Source: Pyrenopolyporus hunteri
Taxonomy: Eukaryota; Ascomycota; Sordariomycetes; Xylariales; Hypoxylaceae
Length of the DNA: 64,000 nt
Reading direction: 5' to 3'
Assembly: GCA_902806595.1 (NCBI GenBank)
Contig: CADCXC010000004.1
Location: 434,001-498,000, forward strand
Below, in pieces: positions 60,272 to 64,000 of the stretch; position 1 is the stretch's first letter, and the number at the start of each line of letters is the position of its first letter. The notes under the pieces were generated by a model. The model had not been told where the DNA came from. It saw nothing but the letters and a program-made list of their open reading frames with translations, and made no database searches. A program made the position numbers and the translations under genes.

Positions 60272-62150
60272 TCAGGCCTTTCTCTTCATATGTACCACAA
60301 TGGCGTGTTTCGGTACTTCGGTGCCGAATCCAAAAGATCGCGAGTCAAATTCGATTCTCTTGGTTAGAACTTCAATATCAAACTCTTGCGTCAGAATAGC
60401 GCAGGTAAAAATCATGATGTTCTTAGCGAGGAATCTCCCTGGGCATATCAATTGGCCTCCTGTAATAACAAGTTAGGCTTTAGACAAGTAACATACTGAC
60501 ATTATTATACTCACCTCCGTATGGAATCCAAGATGCATCTAAACCCTTCAGCGAGAAGTACGGTTTACCTTTACCAGATCCCTCTTGGTCATAAGCATGC
60601 TCTGGTGGTGGGTTATGGTATGCCTCCTTTCTTGGGCCGCTTAAAGGGTCGGCTGGGTTGATTAGGAACCTATCAGCCCAGAAGGACTTCAACGGATGAG
60701 CTCCGTCCTTAGTGTTCCAGAAATTTTCATCCATATGCGCAGGGTGGGAGTTAACAAGACCAACTTCACCTTTCGGGAGCCGGTATTTCCCTAGAGGGAC
60801 GTCGGCGAGCGGTGAGCTCACTACTGTAAAAGACTTGACGTGCAAACGAAGTGTTTCGGCGTAAATTGAAGAAAGGAGAGGGCTGGTTGAGAGTCTCTTC
60901 ATATCGATTTCTGCCCAATTGTGTTGGCTGGTAAGTGGCTTTATCTCGTCTCGGATGCGAGTTGAAAGATCTCGATCATTTGCGACGTGTATCAGTGCCA
61001 TGGTCGATGCCGATACTATATTTGCTATTGAGCTAGACGTAATATTAGCCCGGGTACCTAAGCCGTAGACTAAACCCCATAAGGAGGAAGCAAGACTCAA
61101 CTTACGCCCAGGCTACGCCGAGATCACCCGCTGCAAGTGTGTCGTCGTCTTGGATTATGTCAAGGATCTTCTGACGCTGTCTCATCCAGGTCGAACCCCA
61201 GAACGGGTCACCGTCACCGTCCTTGCTGATAGAAGTTTCGGTAAAGTGTTGCCGTGCGTACGAATACCATCGCTTGAAATGCTGATGCAGTCTTCTTCTG
61301 ATGGCGTAGGGTCTGGGCATTATGAAAGACCACACGCCTCTGGCGAGCCAAGGTAGCGCTTTGTCGAACTCAAATAAATCGTCCATAAATCCCGGATTGA
61401 CTTGTAATAGACTGGGCCCGAAGATCGCCTGAACCAGGGACAGCCCTACAGTATTATGGATGAACCTTCTAAAATCTTTAATCTCGATCCACTCGCCTGT
61501 TGGGGCGCTCAAATCTTGAATTTGAGATATGAGAATGCTTCGGAATCGCTGTAAGATTGGATCGAAGCCTGGGCCAGTCAAGGCCCTCTCGATGCCATCG
61601 TTAAGAATTCGATGCATCCGCCGTTCGGGTGGGACATTGCTTCCCGGGAATGGTTTGTGGAATTGGCCGGAATTATCTTTGGCATAGACGGATAACCATT
61701 TTTCAGGCATGCCAAAAAGGTACTTACACGCGTATACATGGACTCGGCCAGCACACATCATAGCTGATTTCTTCCATATCTCCTTGACCGTATCCCGATC
61801 TTCGAAAAGGAATATGTTCCAGTTGGGGCCCAAAGAAACCCTGGAGGATACTAGCTTCCCCGAGTAGCACCTAAATGAATGTTAAAACGAGGAATCCGGA
61901 ATTTTAAAGATATTTGTTTGACGTACGTAGCACGTCGAATAAAGTCTGGACAGCTCCACAAGAGGGGAAGAATGCTTCCAAGATAGGGGACCAAGACCGG
62001 GTATTTGGGAGGCAGTTCCCCTGTGCCATCCTTTTCGCGGGCTTTTTGATAGTTGGCGTTGTCTCGGGCATAACTCAATGCGATAAGAACACCAAGGACT
62101 ACCCCGAAGAGGGGGAAGACCGTCAAAGGTGGGTTATCTAATGAAAGCAT
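60272..62150 (-). CDS. Cytochrome P450, complete
   Basis: Four exons, 62150-61927, 61870-61106, 61032-60515 and 60459-60272, give 564 residues; introns are 56, 73 and 55 nt. N-terminal membrane helix (PLTVFPLFGVVLGVLIALSY), then a PPKYPVLVPYLGSI hinge. The K-helix ExxR motif is ETLR, and the heme loop PYGGGQLICPGR is restored by the last splice, with Cys about 508 as heme ligand. A GVAWASIANIVSAS stretch takes the I-helix position (also across a splice) and lacks the usual AGxxT; instead it resembles CYP7/CYP8-like P450s, in which Asn replaces the Thr. Such enzymes oxidise sterols, fatty acids or other lipids; the substrate is unknown. It is in line with the ABC transporter and divergent from a second P450. 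Confidence 0.9.
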
Positions 62151-62275
62151 AGTGACATATAGGTAGAAAAATATCTCCAAGTTAATTCGATAACTAATAG
62201 GTTTAAAGTTGCCCTTTCCGCAGTAAGAATTCGTGCCCTAGATAGTCTCTGCAGTTATGGAATGGCTTCCTAATA

Positions 62276-62308
62276 TCTACCTACCTACATACCTACCTAC
62301 TTAGGTAG
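62276..62308. repeat. TACC tract, interrupted
   Basis: Seven TACC/TACA units ending in an inverted TTAGGTAG, so that the tract can fold back on itself. Confidence 0.85.
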
Positions 62309-63344
62309 AATGCGAATGTCTAGTAAGTAATGTTTAGATTGCCTAGGTATCGAAGTATCCTCAGCCTTGTAAGCCGGGTGCTTCGATAGGATGCCTACGG
62401 AGCAGAGTTCAGTACAGCGGCAATACGTCCGCTTGTCTTAGCCGAAGTCCGTCAGCGGCAAGTGTGTCTGGTTGTAGTCGGCGATCAATGTCAGTACAAG
62501 TTGAATACGTACATAGGGAGAAACTATGAGATAATCGCCAAATATAGAACGTTAGGAGACACAACATGACACACCCTTCCTCGCGCTCGATTTCCTAACT
62601 CGTTTCGACACACTTATTACCTCGAGTTCTATGCTGTGGCACGATGGTGTTATTTCGTCCCGCAGGGAAACCAATGGGCATGTTGCGTTCGAGGGAACCA
62701 ACAGGGTCAACACTGAACCTACACTGAACCAACAGTATGATAGTCAGGACTCGCATTTTCATCCTACAGGCGCCGGATTCACGGGTAATTATCGTGGCTT
62801 TCCGCCTTTCTCGAGTAGTCATTAAGAAGGATTGTACTGAAGAGTGGTTGCTGGAGAAGCGGACTTAGTATCAGCCAAACACGGGCCGGAGTAGGCCGTG
62901 ATAGCCATCGGGTGTAACCTCGTTTCGGCCTGGGCGCTCGGAACGGGCCGTTCTTATTGAGCCAAGATGGCGCCCATATGGGTATGAACCTAGGTACCTA
63001 CATAGGTAGGTAGGTACATAGGTGTAGGCTGCTTTGCCGCCGGCTCCGCGCTAGTATTGCACAGGCAGCGACCCAACGTACCGGTACTACTCTACAGGGG
63101 GGAGGTATTGCAGGTACCGTACAGTACCTCGTAGGTACCTCCACACAAGATGCCTACCTCTATGCATAGGTAGGTCCTAGGTGCCTACGCGACTTGTTGG
63201 TGCAGGTGTAATTGACTGCATCCAGCCTAAGACAGCCTGCCTGGCGTGCCTCTAGCTACCTACATCTTTGTCCAGCCTACCTAGCTGGACCTTTGTGATT
63301 CATCACACTCCCACTCCCTCAATTTATTTTATATTTTTGTGTAA

Positions 63345-63380
63345 CAGTAGCAGTAGCAGTAGCAGTGGCAGTAGCAGTAA
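63345..63380. repeat. CAGTAG hexamer repeat
   Basis: Six CAGTAG-type units with one G variant (CAGTGG), followed by degenerate CAGTAA; it lies about 200 bp before the P450 start and is probably promoter or 5' UTR. Confidence 0.85.
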
Positions 63381-63573
63381 CGGTAACACTTCCCCTTGCG
63401 TCCGCGCCTACGCCTGACACCGCCAACGGAATGTTTCTTCTTTTCACTTTCACTTCCGCAGACCTTCACTTCTGCGGACCCTCGCCATCACCGTCTTCCC
63501 CCAACTTTCTTGCTCCCAAATTGTAACTCACTAGTACGTCGTCGCCCGACGTCGTCGCCCAGCATCGTCGAAC

Positions 63574-64000
63574 ATGCCCAACCCGCTACTACTTGCGGCC
63601 TTGTCGCTGCTCGCCGCTTACCTCTACAGCAAGCTGCGATACAAGCGTTTTCAACAGTATGCCGGCATCCCTCAGCTACCTCCCTCCCTACTGCTAGGCC
63701 ATCTCAAGTTCATGGGCGACTACCTCGCACAAGGCCCTGCGGATCGTCATCCAGGTAGAAAAGCATCCTTGCTAGAAATGCTCGTCGTCGTCTAACACGC
63801 AGAGTACCTAGATAGCGTTTTCATACAAATGAATAACGAACTAGGCAGACCGCCGCTGATGTTTGTGGACCTTCGGCCTGTTAATCGTCCCATGGTTCTT
63901 ATTCGTAGCCACGACATCGCTGAGCAAATATCCAAAGCCTCCAAGCTCTTCCCAACAAGCACACCCAAATCTGATTTGGGATATTTGGAGCCCGTCATCG
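63574..64000 (+). CDS. Cytochrome P450, N-terminal part (cut by window edge)
   Basis: Exons 63574-63754 and 63812 onward (open to the window end) give about 123 residues. The 57-nt intron has donor GTAGAA, branch TCTAAC and acceptor CCTAG. N-terminal helix MPNPLLLAALSLLAAYLYSKL, then a basic turn (RYKRF) and a proline hinge (IPQLPPSLLLGHLKFMGDYL), which is the P450 membrane-anchor layout. The next part (VFIQMNNELGRPPLMFVDLRPVNRPMVLIRSHDIAEQISKASKLFPTSTPKSD, not consecutive here) follows the usual A-helix/beta-1/B-helix pattern. The heme motif lies beyond the window. It is divergent from the complete P450 and differs strongly from it at the N-terminus, so the two are not a recent tandem duplicate. 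Confidence 0.82.

Larger units (their letters stand above)
62151..63573. other. Divergent promoter region between two P450 genes
   Basis: About 1.4 kb with TACC/CCTAGGTACC motifs at 62276-62308 and 62988-63022, and a CAGTAG repeat at 63345-63380. No gene is supported. It could hold a shared control region of both P450s, but no known binding site is recognised. Confidence 0.5.

Overview
The window looks like nuclear DNA of a filamentous ascomycete (Pezizomycotina, probably a sordariomycete; this is inference). Genes are cut by many short introns, mostly 46-110 nt, with GTRNGT-type donors, CTAAC/CTGAC branch points and YAG acceptors. Families typical of these fungi are present: a PTH11/rhodopsin-type receptor, an asaB-type oxidoreductase, a PDR ABC transporter, P450s and a GH43 secreted enzyme. 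Intergenic DNA is rich in TACC/CCTAGGTACC motifs. I rebuilt every spliced gene by hand from splice signals, reading-frame phase and family motifs. All exon sets given keep one open frame.

Layout. 0-10 kb: a RING-containing SNF2 ATPase (Uls1-like), a tiny secreted eight-cysteine protein, the augmin subunit HAUS6 and, tail to tail with it, an asaB/CmcJ-family oxidoreductase. 10-20 kb: a 2.2-kb gene-free AT-rich stretch with a GTCGAC minisatellite, then a five-exon BTB/POZ protein, a secreted PAF-acetylhydrolase-like hydrolase, a proline-rich protein, an intron-containing tRNA-Thr(CGU) and a seven-helix rhodopsin-type receptor. 20-32 kb: gene-poor, with a single-pass membrane SH3 protein and the H/ACA snoRNP assembly factor NAF1. 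NAF1 has an in-frame stop followed by more coding-like sequence. 32-42 kb: the mannosyltransferase ALG9, a GH43 glycosidase, an MFS transporter with a 27-nt exon, and a D-2-hydroxyacid dehydrogenase. 42-54 kb: the LSH/Irc5 remodeller (with a GC-AG intron) divergent from the TFIIA small subunit TOA2, a 61-residue protein gene, a membrane-anchored thioredoxin with WCSPC, a MITE-like element, and a TMEM42-like membrane protein. 54-64 kb: an 11-exon full-length PDR ABC transporter, a complete P450 and, divergent from it, a second P450 cut by the window edge.

Most genes are unrelated housekeeping or accessory functions. The best candidate for a co-operating set is the ABC transporter-P450-P450 block at the right edge, which may be the border of a secondary-metabolite cluster running beyond the window. 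Several genes (the eight-cysteine secreted protein, the 61-residue protein, the BTB gene and the receptor) only appear when very short exons are joined, so they are easily missed by ORF length alone. I found no CRISPR array, rRNA or intact transposase gene.
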